Shown here: positions 1 to 6,138 of the stretch, piece by piece
Position numbering within the stretch: position 1 is the first letter of the stretch
Layout of the letters: each line of letters starts with the position of its first letter
Source: an uncultured Bacilli bacterium
GTDB taxonomy: Bacteria; Bacillota_I; Bacilli_A; RF39; UBA660
DNA length: 16,855 nucleotides
Direction: 5' to 3'
Assembly (NCBI GenBank): GCA_947589695.1
Contig: CANQBY010000004.1
Location: 1 to 16,855 of the forward strand
Program-made: the position numbers and the translations under genes
The notes under the pieces: model-generated
Told to the model about the DNA's origin: nothing
Database searches by the model: none
What the model saw: only the letters and a program-made list of their open reading frames with translations

Positions 1-10
1 GAGGTATCAA

Positions 11-231
11 ATGAAAATAGTTGTTCTTGCTGGTAGCCCTCATAAAAACGGAACATCAAATACATTGGTAAGTGTTTTTGTAAGAGAGCTAAAGATACAG
101 GAAAAGATGTCGAAGTTATTGATTTAGCACATATTGATATTCACCCCCCCTGTATGGGATGTGATACTTGTGGTATGAATGGTGATTGCATTCAAAAAGA
201 TAAAGGAAATGAGATTTTAAATAAAATATAG
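11..231 (+). pseudogene. NADPH-dependent FMN reductase-like remnant (frameshifted, truncated)
   Basis: The start at 11 follows GAGGT at 1-5 and opens with MKIVVLAGSPHKNGTSNT, the phosphate-binding beginning of NADPH-dependent FMN reductases and iron-sulfur flavoproteins. That frame stops at 125-127. The family sequence continues in another frame from about 88 (AKDTGKDVEVIDLAHI, then PCMGCDTCG), so about one base has been lost near 83-88. The continuation stops at 229-231, before the second half of the roughly 180-residue fold. A run of seven C bases at 155-161 encodes an extra Pro before the PCMGC motif. The product cannot be functional. The family identity rests on two clear motifs and is fairly sure. 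Confidence 0.75.
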
Positions 232-329
232 AAAGTGCTATTGATGATTTACCTTTTAGCAATGTTGATAAAGAAAAAATATATTCTAAAAATTTCCAAA
301 AGTTATTAAATAGAAAGAAGGAAAAATAA
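225..329 (+). pseudogene. C-terminal tail of an amidohydrolase-like protein (remnant)
   Basis: This frame has no start codon and opens right after a stop at 222-224. It reads NIESAIDDLPFSNVDKEKIY followed by SKNFQKLLNRKKEK. This resembles the last residues of metal-dependent amidohydrolases of the PF04909 type, whose ends commonly read like 'LPLSEEDKEKIFYKNAEKLL'. It overlaps the end of the reductase remnant by a few bases in another frame, which suggests that one deletion removed the end of the reductase and nearly all of the amidohydrolase. The identification rests on a short stretch and is tentative. Confidence 0.4.
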
Positions 330-331
330 AA

Positions 332-1003
332 ATGAATAAAAAAATCATAGCTTTAATTATTGCAATAATAATAGTTATAGTAGGGGTTAGTGTTTGGTTT
401 ATAACTTCTAATAATAAAGAAGAATCTACTAATAATTCAAATGCTAATACAACAGAAAATCAAAAAAATGATGAAACACAAAAAGACAAAGTACAAGAAA
501 AACCAAATGACAATAAAACTACTAATGATAAAAAAATTGCAATTATCTATTTTTCAGCAACAGGTACTACTAGAAAGGTTGCTGGATATATCAAAAACGC
601 CACCGGAGGAGATTTAATCGAAATAGAGCCAAAAGAAAAATACACTGATAGTGATTTAAATTATGGAAACGATAATTCTAGAGCTAATAAAGAACAAAAT
701 AATTCTAAAGCCCGACCTGAAATATTAAATAACATAAATACTGATTCTTACGATGTCATTTATTTAGGTTATCCAATTTGGTGGGGAGATGTTCCTAAAA
801 TAATCTTAACATTCTTAGATAATCATAATTTAAAGGATAAAACAATCATTCCATTTTGTACATCTGGAAGTACAGGAATAAGTGGAAGTTTAAGTACCCT
901 TAAAAATTATAATAAAAATGTTAATTGGATAGATGGTAAAAGATTTTCGTCTAGTGCAACTCAAGATGAAGTAACAAATTGGGTTAAAGAATTAAGTTAT
1001 TAA
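332..1003 (+). CDS. membrane-anchored flavodoxin
   Basis: This is a flavodoxin-family protein, expected to bind FMN and carry electrons. Residues 1-3 are charged, residues 4-24 form one hydrophobic helix, residues 25-67 are an Asn/Lys/Glu/Thr-rich linker, and residues 68-223 are the flavodoxin domain. The FMN-phosphate loop is visible as YFSATGTTRKVA (73-84), and the flavin-stacking region as LGYPIWWGDVPK (145-156). Because the anchor has no cleavable lipobox Cys and the linker is long and polar, the domain probably sits outside the membrane; the topology is inferred. The gene starts two bases after the amidohydrolase remnant, with AGAAGGAAAA as ribosome site. Its relative lies 13 bases downstream. 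Physiological partners are unknown. Confidence 0.85.
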   Translation: MNKKIIALIIAIIIVIVGVSVWFITSNNKEESTNNSNANTTENQKNDETQKDKVQEKPNDNKTTNDKKIAIIYFSATGTTRKVAGYIKNATGGDLIEIEPKEKYTDSDLNYGNDNSRANKEQNNSKARPEILNNINTDSYDVIYLGYPIWWGDVPKIILTFLDNHNLKDKTIIPFCTSGSTGISGSLSTLKNYNKNVNWIDGKRFSSSATQDEVTNWVKELSY

Positions 1004-1016
1004 GGAGGAAAGATTT

Positions 1017-1484
1017 ATGAATAAAGTTTTAGTGAGTTTTTTTTCAGCAAGTGGCGTAACAAAAGAAGTAGTAAGTAAAATTGCTAAAGTTATAGGTGGA
1101 GATTTATTTGAAATTGAACCTGTAAATAAATACACTAATGAAGATTTAGATTGGACCAATAATCAAAGTAGATCATCTATTGAAATGAGTGACCAATCAT
1201 CAAGACCAGAGGTAAAAAATAAAGTTTCTAATTTAAGTGATTATGATACTGTTTTAATTGGATTTCCTGTATGGTGGGATTTAGCACCTAGAGTCATCAA
1301 TACATTTATTGAAGAAAACAATCTTGAAAACAAAAAGATTTATGTTTTTGCAACATCAGGTGGATCAAGTGTAAATAATAGTTTTAATACTTTAAAAAAT
1401 ACATATAGTAATCTTAATTTTATAAGTGCTAAAAGACTAACAAGTAATGTGTCAGAAAATGATATAACCAGTTGGATTATGTAG
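1017..1484 (+). CDS. flavodoxin (soluble)
   Basis: This 155-residue protein is a short-chain flavodoxin without signal or anchor, probably a cytoplasmic FMN electron carrier. It opens with the strand and phosphate loop MNKVLVSFFSASGVTKEV, and residues around 82-91 (GFPVWWDLAP) match the second FMN loop of the preceding gene (GYPIWWGDVP). The shared pattern, including IEP.NKYT.EDL after the first helix, indicates that the two flavodoxins arose by duplication. AAGGAGG stands seven bases before the start. The gene lies between the anchored flavodoxin and a small monooxygenase with gaps of 13 and 7 bases, so cotranscription is likely. The electron donor and acceptor cannot be told from sequence. 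Confidence 0.88.
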   Translation: MNKVLVSFFSASGVTKEVVSKIAKVIGGDLFEIEPVNKYTNEDLDWTNNQSRSSIEMSDQSSRPEVKNKVSNLSDYDTVLIGFPVWWDLAPRVINTFIEENNLENKKIYVFATSGGSSVNNSFNTLKNTYSNLNFISAKRLTSNVSENDITSWIM

Positions 1485-1491
1485 GTGAATT

Positions 1492-1794
1492 ATGAGTATA
1501 ACTATTAACATTTATTATAAAGGTGAAAATGGTAATGCTAAAAAATTTGCTGAAGAAATGGTATCTAGTGGCATTGTAGATAGAGTTAGAGCAGAAGTTG
1601 GTAATCTAAAATATGAATATTTCTTACCCTTCGATGATAATGAAACAGTTTTGCTTATTGATAGATGGAAAAGTAAAGAAGCACTAGATATTCACCATAA
1701 ATCAGAAATGATGAAAGAAATAGCAGATTTAAGAAACAAATATCATTTAAGTATGAAAGTAGAAAAATTTAAAAGTTTAGAGGAGGAAATATAA
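1492..1794 (+). CDS. ABM-fold putative quinol monooxygenase
   Basis: At 100 residues this is the usual size of antibiotic-biosynthesis-monooxygenase (ABM, PF03992) proteins, small dimeric ferredoxin-fold enzymes, some of which oxidise quinols without a cofactor. The family pattern is visible: an opening strand (ITINIYYKGENGNAKKFAEE), a central strand and turn with YEYFLPFDDNETVLLIDRW, then WKSKEALDIHHKSEMMKEI, matching the typical 'W.s.eal..H..s.h'. The ribosome site TAGGTGA overlaps the stop of the preceding flavodoxin. The stop shares one base with the next start (TAATG), which implies translational coupling. The substrate is unknown; aromatic or quinone chemistry is plausible beside flavodoxin and CMD-like neighbours. 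Confidence 0.78.
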   Translation: MSITINIYYKGENGNAKKFAEEMVSSGIVDRVRAEVGNLKYEYFLPFDDNETVLLIDRWKSKEALDIHHKSEMMKEIADLRNKYHLSMKVEKFKSLEEEI

Positions 1795-2126
1795 TGAAGA
1801 AACAAACAGCCGGCAGGGATCAATTAGGGAATATTGCTCCTTTATTTGCCGAATTAAATGATGATGTCTTATTTGGACAAGTATGGTCGAGGGAAGATAA
1901 ATTATCCCCAAGAGATAGAAGTTTAATAACAATCGCGGCTTTATTTGCCCAAGGATTATATCCCCAATTAAAAGCTCATTTAGCAATAGGCAAAGAACAT
2001 GGCCTTACAAAAGAGGAAGTAGTAGAAACAGTAACTCAATTAGCATTTTACTGTGGGTGGCCAAAAGCTTGGAGTACCTTCCCTTTAATTGAAGAAATTT
2101 ATGGGAGTGATAATAAAAATGAATAA
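1794..2126 (+). CDS. carboxymuconolactone decarboxylase (CMD)-family protein
   Basis: The 110-residue protein matches the all-helical CMD/AhpD-like fold (PF02627). Family signatures in order are a FGQVWSREDKLSPRDRSLIT segment near residues 27-46, an AHLAIGKEHGLTKEEVVE helix pair near 62-79, and QLAFYCGWPKAWS near 83-95. It has a single Cys rather than the CxxC of AhpD peroxidases, so it more likely belongs to the decarboxylase-like branch, where many members have no proven reaction. GGAGGAAAT precedes the start, which overlaps the previous stop by one base. The stop overlaps the cupin start by eight bases. CMD and cupin genes are frequent neighbours in redox operons of anaerobes. Confidence 0.88.
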   Translation: MKKQTAGRDQLGNIAPLFAELNDDVLFGQVWSREDKLSPRDRSLITIAALFAQGLYPQLKAHLAIGKEHGLTKEEVVETVTQLAFYCGWPKAWSTFPLIEEIYGSDNKNE

Positions 2127-2547
2127 AGAAGAATTTGAAAAATTAAATGTATTTGGATTAGGAAATCCCAATGATACATATGCAATGTATTTTACAGGAA
2201 ATAGTTATCTAAATCCTATTGCAAAAACTGAAAATGGAATTAGTTTTGCCAATGTAACATTTGAACCAGGATGTAGAAATAATTGGCATATTCATCATGC
2301 AAAAAGTGGAGGAGGACAAGTTTTAATTTGTGTTGCAGGTTATGGATATTATCAGGAAGAAGGAAAGCCAGTTCAAAAACTATCTCCTGGTGATATTGTA
2401 GTAATTCCAGCAAATGTTAAACATTGGCATGGAGCACAACCTAATTCATGGTTTAGTCATATCGCCGTAGAAATTCCTGGTGATGAAACTTCAAACGAGT
2501 GGTTAGAACCCGTAACAGATAAAGAATACAACAAATTAGAAAAGTGA
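2119..2547 (+). CDS. cupin-domain protein
   Basis: The start at 2119 is preferred over an in-frame ATG at 2089, because GGGAGTGA lies at the right distance and the ATGAATAA junction with the CMD gene is a typical coupling overlap. The 142-residue product is one cupin beta-barrel. Motif 1 is WHIHHAKSGGGQ, giving probable metal ligands His57, His59 and Gln67 (Gln in place of the usual Glu). Motif 2 is GDIVVIPANVKHWHG, giving His102. Cupins of this form often sit beside CMD genes in Bacillota and may be isomerases, dioxygenases or binding proteins; the reaction is unknown here. It is the last gene of the operon, and a terminator begins 20 bases after its stop. Confidence 0.87.
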   Translation: MNKEEFEKLNVFGLGNPNDTYAMYFTGNSYLNPIAKTENGISFANVTFEPGCRNNWHIHHAKSGGGQVLICVAGYGYYQEEGKPVQKLSPGDIVVIPANVKHWHGAQPNSWFSHIAVEIPGDETSNEWLEPVTDKEYNKLEK

Positions 2548-2567
2548 AAAAATACAAATTTTATCAT

Positions 2568-2594
2568 CAAACCATTTATGTGGTTTGTTTTTTT
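2568..2594 (+). terminator. intrinsic terminator of the flavodoxin-cupin operon
   Basis: CAAACCA (2568-2574) pairs perfectly with TGGTTTG (2581-2587) around a six-base loop, followed by seven T. It closes the operon ending with the cupin gene. Confidence 0.85.
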
Positions 2595-2681
2595 GATATA
2601 TTTTGTTAACAATATAAAAAATATTACAACCTAAAAGTTCTTAATTCATAAAAATATTTCTAAAAGATTTAAATGATAGAT

Positions 2682-2756
2682 TGAACCCCAAAAATGTTGA
2701 CTAATCTTGAAGGATAGACTAAAAAAGAGTGAACTGTCTACAAAATGTAGTCAGTT
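2682..2756. repeat. possible decayed IS3-type end; otherwise gene-free gap
   Basis: The gap 2548-2901 contains no convincing gene. Besides its terminator and promoter it holds TGAACCCCAAAAATGTTGAC (2682-2701) and, from 2730, a TGAAC-starting stretch with an 11-bp imperfect hairpin: AACTGTCTACA (2732-2742), loop AAA, TGTAGTCAGTT (2746-2756). The 'TGAAC...AAAA.TGT.GAC' form resembles terminal repeats of IS3-family elements, but no transposase remnant was found nearby. The identification is weak. Confidence 0.25.
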
Positions 2757-2840
2757 GAAAATTCAAACTCCAGATGATAAAGCATAACAATATATTATAA
2801 AAAGCTAACCTTCAAAAATAAAAGTAATCTTATTTAAGTC

Positions 2841-2869
2841 TTGCCCCACTTATCTAAAAGAGTTACAAT
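2841..2869 (+). promoter_or_regulatory. sigma-A-like promoter of the MmcQ/YjbR gene
   Basis: TTGCCC (2841-2846), a 17-base spacer and TACAAT (2864-2869) lie 32 bases upstream of the start at 2902, in good agreement with a vegetative promoter. Confidence 0.65.
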
Positions 2870-2901
2870 ATAATTATCCAATCTAAAAAAGAGGTTTTCT
2901 T

Positions 2902-3585
2902 ATGCACAATAATCAAATTATTGAAACAGAAATATTTAAAAAAGCAAAAATTAACTTAGCCACCCTTATTCCTTATGGTTTTACTAAAAACGGTAACACT
3001 TATTACTATACTAAAAATATTATGCATGATACTTTTAAGGTAATTATTGAAGTGACTAATACTTCTCTAACGGGAAAGATTTATGATAATGCCTTTAATG
3101 AAGAATACACTAATTTTCGCCTTGAAACTAAATTAGGTTCCTACTCTTCTAAAGTAAAAGAAGAATATATTCACATTTTAAAAGATATCAAAACTAAGTG
3201 TTATAATGAAGAATATTTCTTATTTAAACAAACCAATCGCTTATCTAAACTTATCATCGAAAAATATCATGATTATCCGGACTTTAAATGGGACAATAAT
3301 CCTCATTGTGCAGTATTTCAAAACCAAGAAACTCGCAAATGGTATGCTTTAATTATGAATATTTCTAAAAATAGATTAGATAAAAAATCTTCTCAAGAAA
3401 TAGAAATACTTAATCTAAAATTACCTCCCAATATGATTACCGAACTTTTAACTAGGCCTGCCTTTTATCCAGCTTATCACATGAACAAAAAATATTGGAT
3501 TACAATTGTCCTTGATGATACTGTTCCCGATTTAGAAATTATGGATTTACTAGCTATCAGTTATTCTTTTACTATTAAAAAATAA
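2902..3585 (+). CDS. MmcQ/YjbR-family protein
   Basis: This 227-residue soluble protein carries the MmcQ/YjbR (DUF419) domain in its second half. Visible signatures are YPDFKWDNNPHCAVFQNQETRKWYALIM (about 127-154), ILNLKLPPNMITELLTRPAFYPAYHMNKKYWITI with the diagnostic 'paYHMnKkyWi' near 190-202, and the closing 'VPDLEIMDLLAISYSFT'. The fold is CyaY-like and members are often called DNA-binding, but a defined function is lacking. The first 100 residues form an extra N-terminal domain seen in longer members of the family. GAGG lies nine bases before the start. It is monocistronic: its own promoter is upstream and a weak terminator follows. Confidence 0.85.
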   Translation: MHNNQIIETEIFKKAKINLATLIPYGFTKNGNTYYYTKNIMHDTFKVIIEVTNTSLTGKIYDNAFNEEYTNFRLETKLGSYSSKVKEEYIHILKDIKTKCYNEEYFLFKQTNRLSKLIIEKYHDYPDFKWDNNPHCAVFQNQETRKWYALIMNISKNRLDKKSSQEIEILNLKLPPNMITELLTRPAFYPAYHMNKKYWITIVLDDTVPDLEIMDLLAISYSFTIKK

Positions 3586-3612
3586 ACAAATTATGTAGGT
3601 GATTTGTTTTTT
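3585..3612 (+). terminator. weak intrinsic terminator after the MmcQ/YjbR gene
   Basis: AACAAAT (3585-3591) pairs with ATTTGTT (3602-3608) around a ten-base loop, ending in a run of six T at 3607-3612. The stem is mostly A-T and starts at the last base of the stop codon. Confidence 0.5.
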
Positions 3613-3615
3613 CTT

Positions 3616-3624
3616 TGCTATAAT
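3616..3624 (+). promoter_or_regulatory. extended -10 promoter of the two-component/ABC locus
   Basis: TGC followed by a perfect TATAAT (3619-3624) forms an extended -10 element 36 bases before the regulator gene. No good -35 is present at the right distance. A direct repeat CTAGAAAA (3629-3636 and 3642-3649) follows in the leader. Confidence 0.6.
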
Positions 3625-3660
3625 ATAACTAGAAAATTTATCTAGAAAAGAGGAAATACT

Positions 3661-4311
3661 ATGCCGAAAATCTTAATTGTAGAAGACGATGTAAGTGTTC
3701 ATAACATTTTAACCGAACTATTAACAAAAGAAAATTATACCTTAAGTCATGCTTACTCTGGAAGTGAAGCTATGCTTTTACTTGAAAAAGAACAATATGA
3801 TTTAATTTTACTTGATTTAATGTTACCCGCTCTTAATGGTGAAGAAATAATTAGCAAAAATAAAGATACCAAAATTATTGTCTTAAGTGCTAAAAATACT
3901 TTTGAAGATAAAGTAAATTGTCTTTTACTAGGTGCTAGCGATTATATTACTAAACCTTTTAATAAAGATGAACTACTTGCTCGAATATCCGTGCAATTAA
4001 GAACTGTATCATCATCAAATTTTGAATATCAAGAATTAAAACTCTTACCCGATAACCATACTTTACTTTTAAATCAAAATAAAATTAATTTAACCAAAAC
4101 GGAATATGCCATCTTAAAACAACTTCTCCTAAATCCTAAACAAGTAATTCCCAAAAATAAATTATTAGAATTAATAAGTGCCGACACACCTGATTGTGAT
4201 GAGAATTCCTTAAAAGTTCATATTAGTAATATCCGCAAAAAACTAAAAAAATACAGCCCCAAAAATTATATTGAGTCTATCTGGGGTATCGGTTTTAAAA
4301 TATCAGATTAA
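3661..4311 (+). CDS. OmpR/PhoB-family response regulator
   Basis: This 216-residue regulator has a receiver domain (1-115) and a winged-helix DNA-binding domain (about 120-216). The receiver shows the acidic pair Asp9/Asp10, the phosphoacceptor Asp52 in LILLDLMLP, Ser76 in VLSAK and Lys98 in ITKPF. The effector domain ends with the usual recognition helix and wing: SLKVHISNIRKKLKK, then IESIWGIGFKI. GAGG lies seven bases before the start. The gene heads a cluster with an ATPase, a permease and a histidine kinase, so it most likely switches on the transporter when the kinase senses a cell-envelope antibiotic. Four spaced repeats between this gene and the ATPase gene are its probable operator. 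Function by context is inferred; the family is certain. Confidence 0.93.
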   Translation: MPKILIVEDDVSVHNILTELLTKENYTLSHAYSGSEAMLLLEKEQYDLILLDLMLPALNGEEIISKNKDTKIIVLSAKNTFEDKVNCLLLGASDYITKPFNKDELLARISVQLRTVSSSNFEYQELKLLPDNHTLLLNQNKINLTKTEYAILKQLLLNPKQVIPKNKLLELISADTPDCDENSLKVHISNIRKKLKKYSPKNYIESIWGIGFKISD

Positions 4312-4312
4312 A

Positions 4313-4353
4313 TCTTAACTAAATCTTAATCTTTTCTTAACTATTTTCTTAAC
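4313..4353 (+). promoter_or_regulatory. four helically phased TCTTAAC repeats: probable response-regulator operator
   Basis: TCTTAAC at 4313-4319, TCTTAAT at 4324-4330, TCTTAAC at 4335-4341 and TCTTAAC at 4347-4353 start 11, 11 and 12 bases apart, about one helical turn. OmpR/PhoB-type regulators are known to bind tandem direct repeats with this phasing. The array lies immediately after the regulator gene, and its last copies cover the place where a -35 element would sit for the following promoter. Confidence 0.7.
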
Positions 4354-4363
4354 CATTTTTTCT

Positions 4364-4369
4364 TATAAT
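4364..4369 (+). promoter_or_regulatory. -10 element of the ABC transporter promoter
   Basis: A perfect TATAAT stands 21 bases before the ATPase start. The hexamer 17 bases upstream (CTATTT, 4341-4346) is a poor -35 and lies within the repeat array, as expected for an activator-dependent promoter. Confidence 0.6.
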
Positions 4370-4390
4370 CTAATTTGAAAGGAGTAGATT

Positions 4391-5305
4391 ATGGAATATA
4401 TTTTAACCACCAATAATCTTTGTAAAAAATATAAAGACACCAAAGTTTTAACTAACTTAAATATTCATTTAAAAAAAGGAGCCATCTATGGTTTAATTGG
4501 GAAAAATGGTGCTGGAAAAACTACTTTAATTCGGATAATCACCGGTTTACAAGAACCCACCACCGGAACTTATACCCTTTATGAAGCTAAAAATAACACT
4601 AAAGACATTTTGACATCTCGCAAAAGAATAGGGGCAATTATTGAGACTCCTACCTTAATTTCTGATTTAACCGCGACCGAAAATTTAATTTTAGCTTTTA
4701 AAGATGTTGGCATGCCCAACCTAGATGATATTTCTGATTTACTTAAATTAGTCAAATTAGATAATACTAGTTTTAAAAAAGTAGCTAACTTTTCTTTAGG
4801 CATGAAGCAAAGATTAGCTATTGCGCTTGCTCTAGCAAATAATCCTGACTTATTAATTTTAGACGAACCCATTAATGGTCTTGACCCTGAAGGTATTATT
4901 GATATTCGCGAGCTAATCTTAAAACTAAATCAAGAGCGTGGCTTAACTATTTTAATTTCGAGTCATTATTTAGATGAATTATCCAAAATAGCTACCGATT
5001 ATGGTTTTTTAGACCACGGAACTATTATTAAAGAAATAAGTAGCACGGAACTAAAACAAAAAATGCGCCATAAAATCGAGCTAAAAGTATCTAACCTCCA
5101 AGAGTTTGTTCAATATTTTGAAACTCACCATTTTAACTATGAAGTAATTAATAAAAATACACTTTATCTTTATGATATCCCTAATTTATCTTTATTTTTA
5201 AAAGAACTTGCTCAACATAATCTCTTCGCCGATGGTATTAAAGAACAAGAAGAAACTTTAGAAAATTACTATCTTAATTTAATTGGAGGTAATACCAATG
5301 CTTAA
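4391..5305 (+). CDS. BcrA/LanF-type ABC transporter ATP-binding protein
   Basis: This 304-residue ATPase energises the membrane protein encoded next to it. Motifs in order are Walker A GLIGKNGAGKTT (34-45), signature FSLGMKQRLA (134-143), Walker B LLILDEP with Glu159, a D-loop NGLDP, and the switch His192 in ISSHYLDE. The Q-loop position reads GAIIETP, with Glu85 instead of Gln. This 'E-loop' is known from lantibiotic-immunity (LanF) and bacitracin (BcrA) ATPases and favours export of peptide antibiotics. The C-terminal 85 residues form the accessory domain usual in this class. GAAAGGAG precedes the start. The stop overlaps the permease start by eight bases. The actual substrate cannot be told from sequence. 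Confidence 0.92.
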   Translation: MEYILTTNNLCKKYKDTKVLTNLNIHLKKGAIYGLIGKNGAGKTTLIRIITGLQEPTTGTYTLYEAKNNTKDILTSRKRIGAIIETPTLISDLTATENLILAFKDVGMPNLDDISDLLKLVKLDNTSFKKVANFSLGMKQRLAIALALANNPDLLILDEPINGLDPEGIIDIRELILKLNQERGLTILISSHYLDELSKIATDYGFLDHGTIIKEISSTELKQKMRHKIELKVSNLQEFVQYFETHHFNYEVINKNTLYLYDIPNLSLFLKELAQHNLFADGIKEQEETLENYYLNLIGGNTNA

Positions 5306-6125
5306 ACTATTAAATGCTAACTTTTATCGTTTAAAGAAAAATAAAATGTTTTGGTTAATGTTTATATTTACAACTATTTGGGCAATCTTTACTCTTACTA
5401 CCAAATATCAAAGTATTAAAAAATATCATGCTTCCATCGAAATTGAAACTTTAATTTTTAATTTTATCTATATCTTTAGTTTTGTTATTGCAATATTCGC
5501 TAGTGTCTTTTTAGGCGATAACGCGGATTATACAACCCGGAGTAGAATTATTATTGGCCACCAAAAAAGTCATATTTATCTGGCTAATTTCTTAACTATC
5601 TTAATTGTTGTTTTAACATTATTTTTCTTTTATACTTTTCTTATTTTAGTAATTGGTATTCCTTTAATCGGCCATATAACCATACCTCTCTTGGAATTTA
5701 TTTTGAAATATTTGAATTTTATTTTAATTATTCTTGCTTACACGAGTATTTTAACTTTTCTTGCTACTATAATTTCTGATAAAGTAATTGTAACAGTCTT
5801 ATCTATTATTATTTATATTTTTCTGATCTTTACTAGCCAGTTACTTATAAGTCGCTTATCTGAACCTGAATATTTCACTGAAGCTGTTTTTACAGTAGAA
5901 ACCGGTACATATTCTAGCATTGAAGAAAAAAATCCTTTGTATATTTCTGAAAAGACTAAAAAAATATTTAGATTAATTATTCCTTTAAATCCTCTTGGTA
6001 CATCTCTACTTATTACTAATAATGAAGAACCAAACTTAAAAATCTTGCCTTTATATTCTTTAGGTATTACAATATTATTTATAAATGGCACTTTATTCTT
6101 ATTTTCTAAAAAAGAACTAAAATAG
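5298..6125 (+). CDS. BcrB/LanE-like ABC transporter permease
   Basis: The start at 5298 is chosen over an in-frame ATG at 5283 because GGAGGT (5285-5290) is well placed for it and the ATGCTTAA overlap with the ATPase stop is typical coupling. The 275-residue protein has about six hydrophobic segments: MFWLMFIFTTIWAIFTL, then IYIFSFVIAIFASVF, a long pair around TILIVVLTLFFFYTFLIL, another around ILIILAYTSILTFLA, VLSIIIYIFLIFTSQLLI, and a last near the C-terminus. A polar stretch of some 55 residues (EPEYFTEAVFTVETG onward) separates the last two helices and is probably extracytoplasmic. This layout matches ABC-2 type permeases of bacitracin or lantibiotic exporters, with low sequence conservation as usual. 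It works with the preceding ATPase. Confidence 0.85.
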   Translation: MLKLLNANFYRLKKNKMFWLMFIFTTIWAIFTLTTKYQSIKKYHASIEIETLIFNFIYIFSFVIAIFASVFLGDNADYTTRSRIIIGHQKSHIYLANFLTILIVVLTLFFFYTFLILVIGIPLIGHITIPLLEFILKYLNFILIILAYTSILTFLATIISDKVIVTVLSIIIYIFLIFTSQLLISRLSEPEYFTEAVFTVETGTYSSIEEKNPLYISEKTKKIFRLIIPLNPLGTSLLITNNEEPNLKILPLYSLGITILFINGTLFLFSKKELK

Positions 6126-6138
6126 AAAGGAATAAATT

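Noticed and set aside
1777..1986. Minus-strand open frame of 69 codons inside the CMD-like gene
   Set aside because: It lies opposite a well-supported family gene, its translation resembles no family I know, and it lacks operon context.
2089..2118. Longer start for the cupin gene
   Set aside because: It would lengthen the overlap with the CMD gene to 38 bases and has no ribosome site, whereas 2119 has one.
3629..3649. Direct repeat CTAGAAAA before the response regulator as a second operator
   Set aside because: There are only two copies, at 13-base spacing and unrelated to the TCTTAAC motif; chance is likely in such A-rich sequence.
4579..4872. Minus-strand frame of 97 codons inside the ATPase gene
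   Set aside because: It is the complement of Walker-motif coding sequence and has no independent support.
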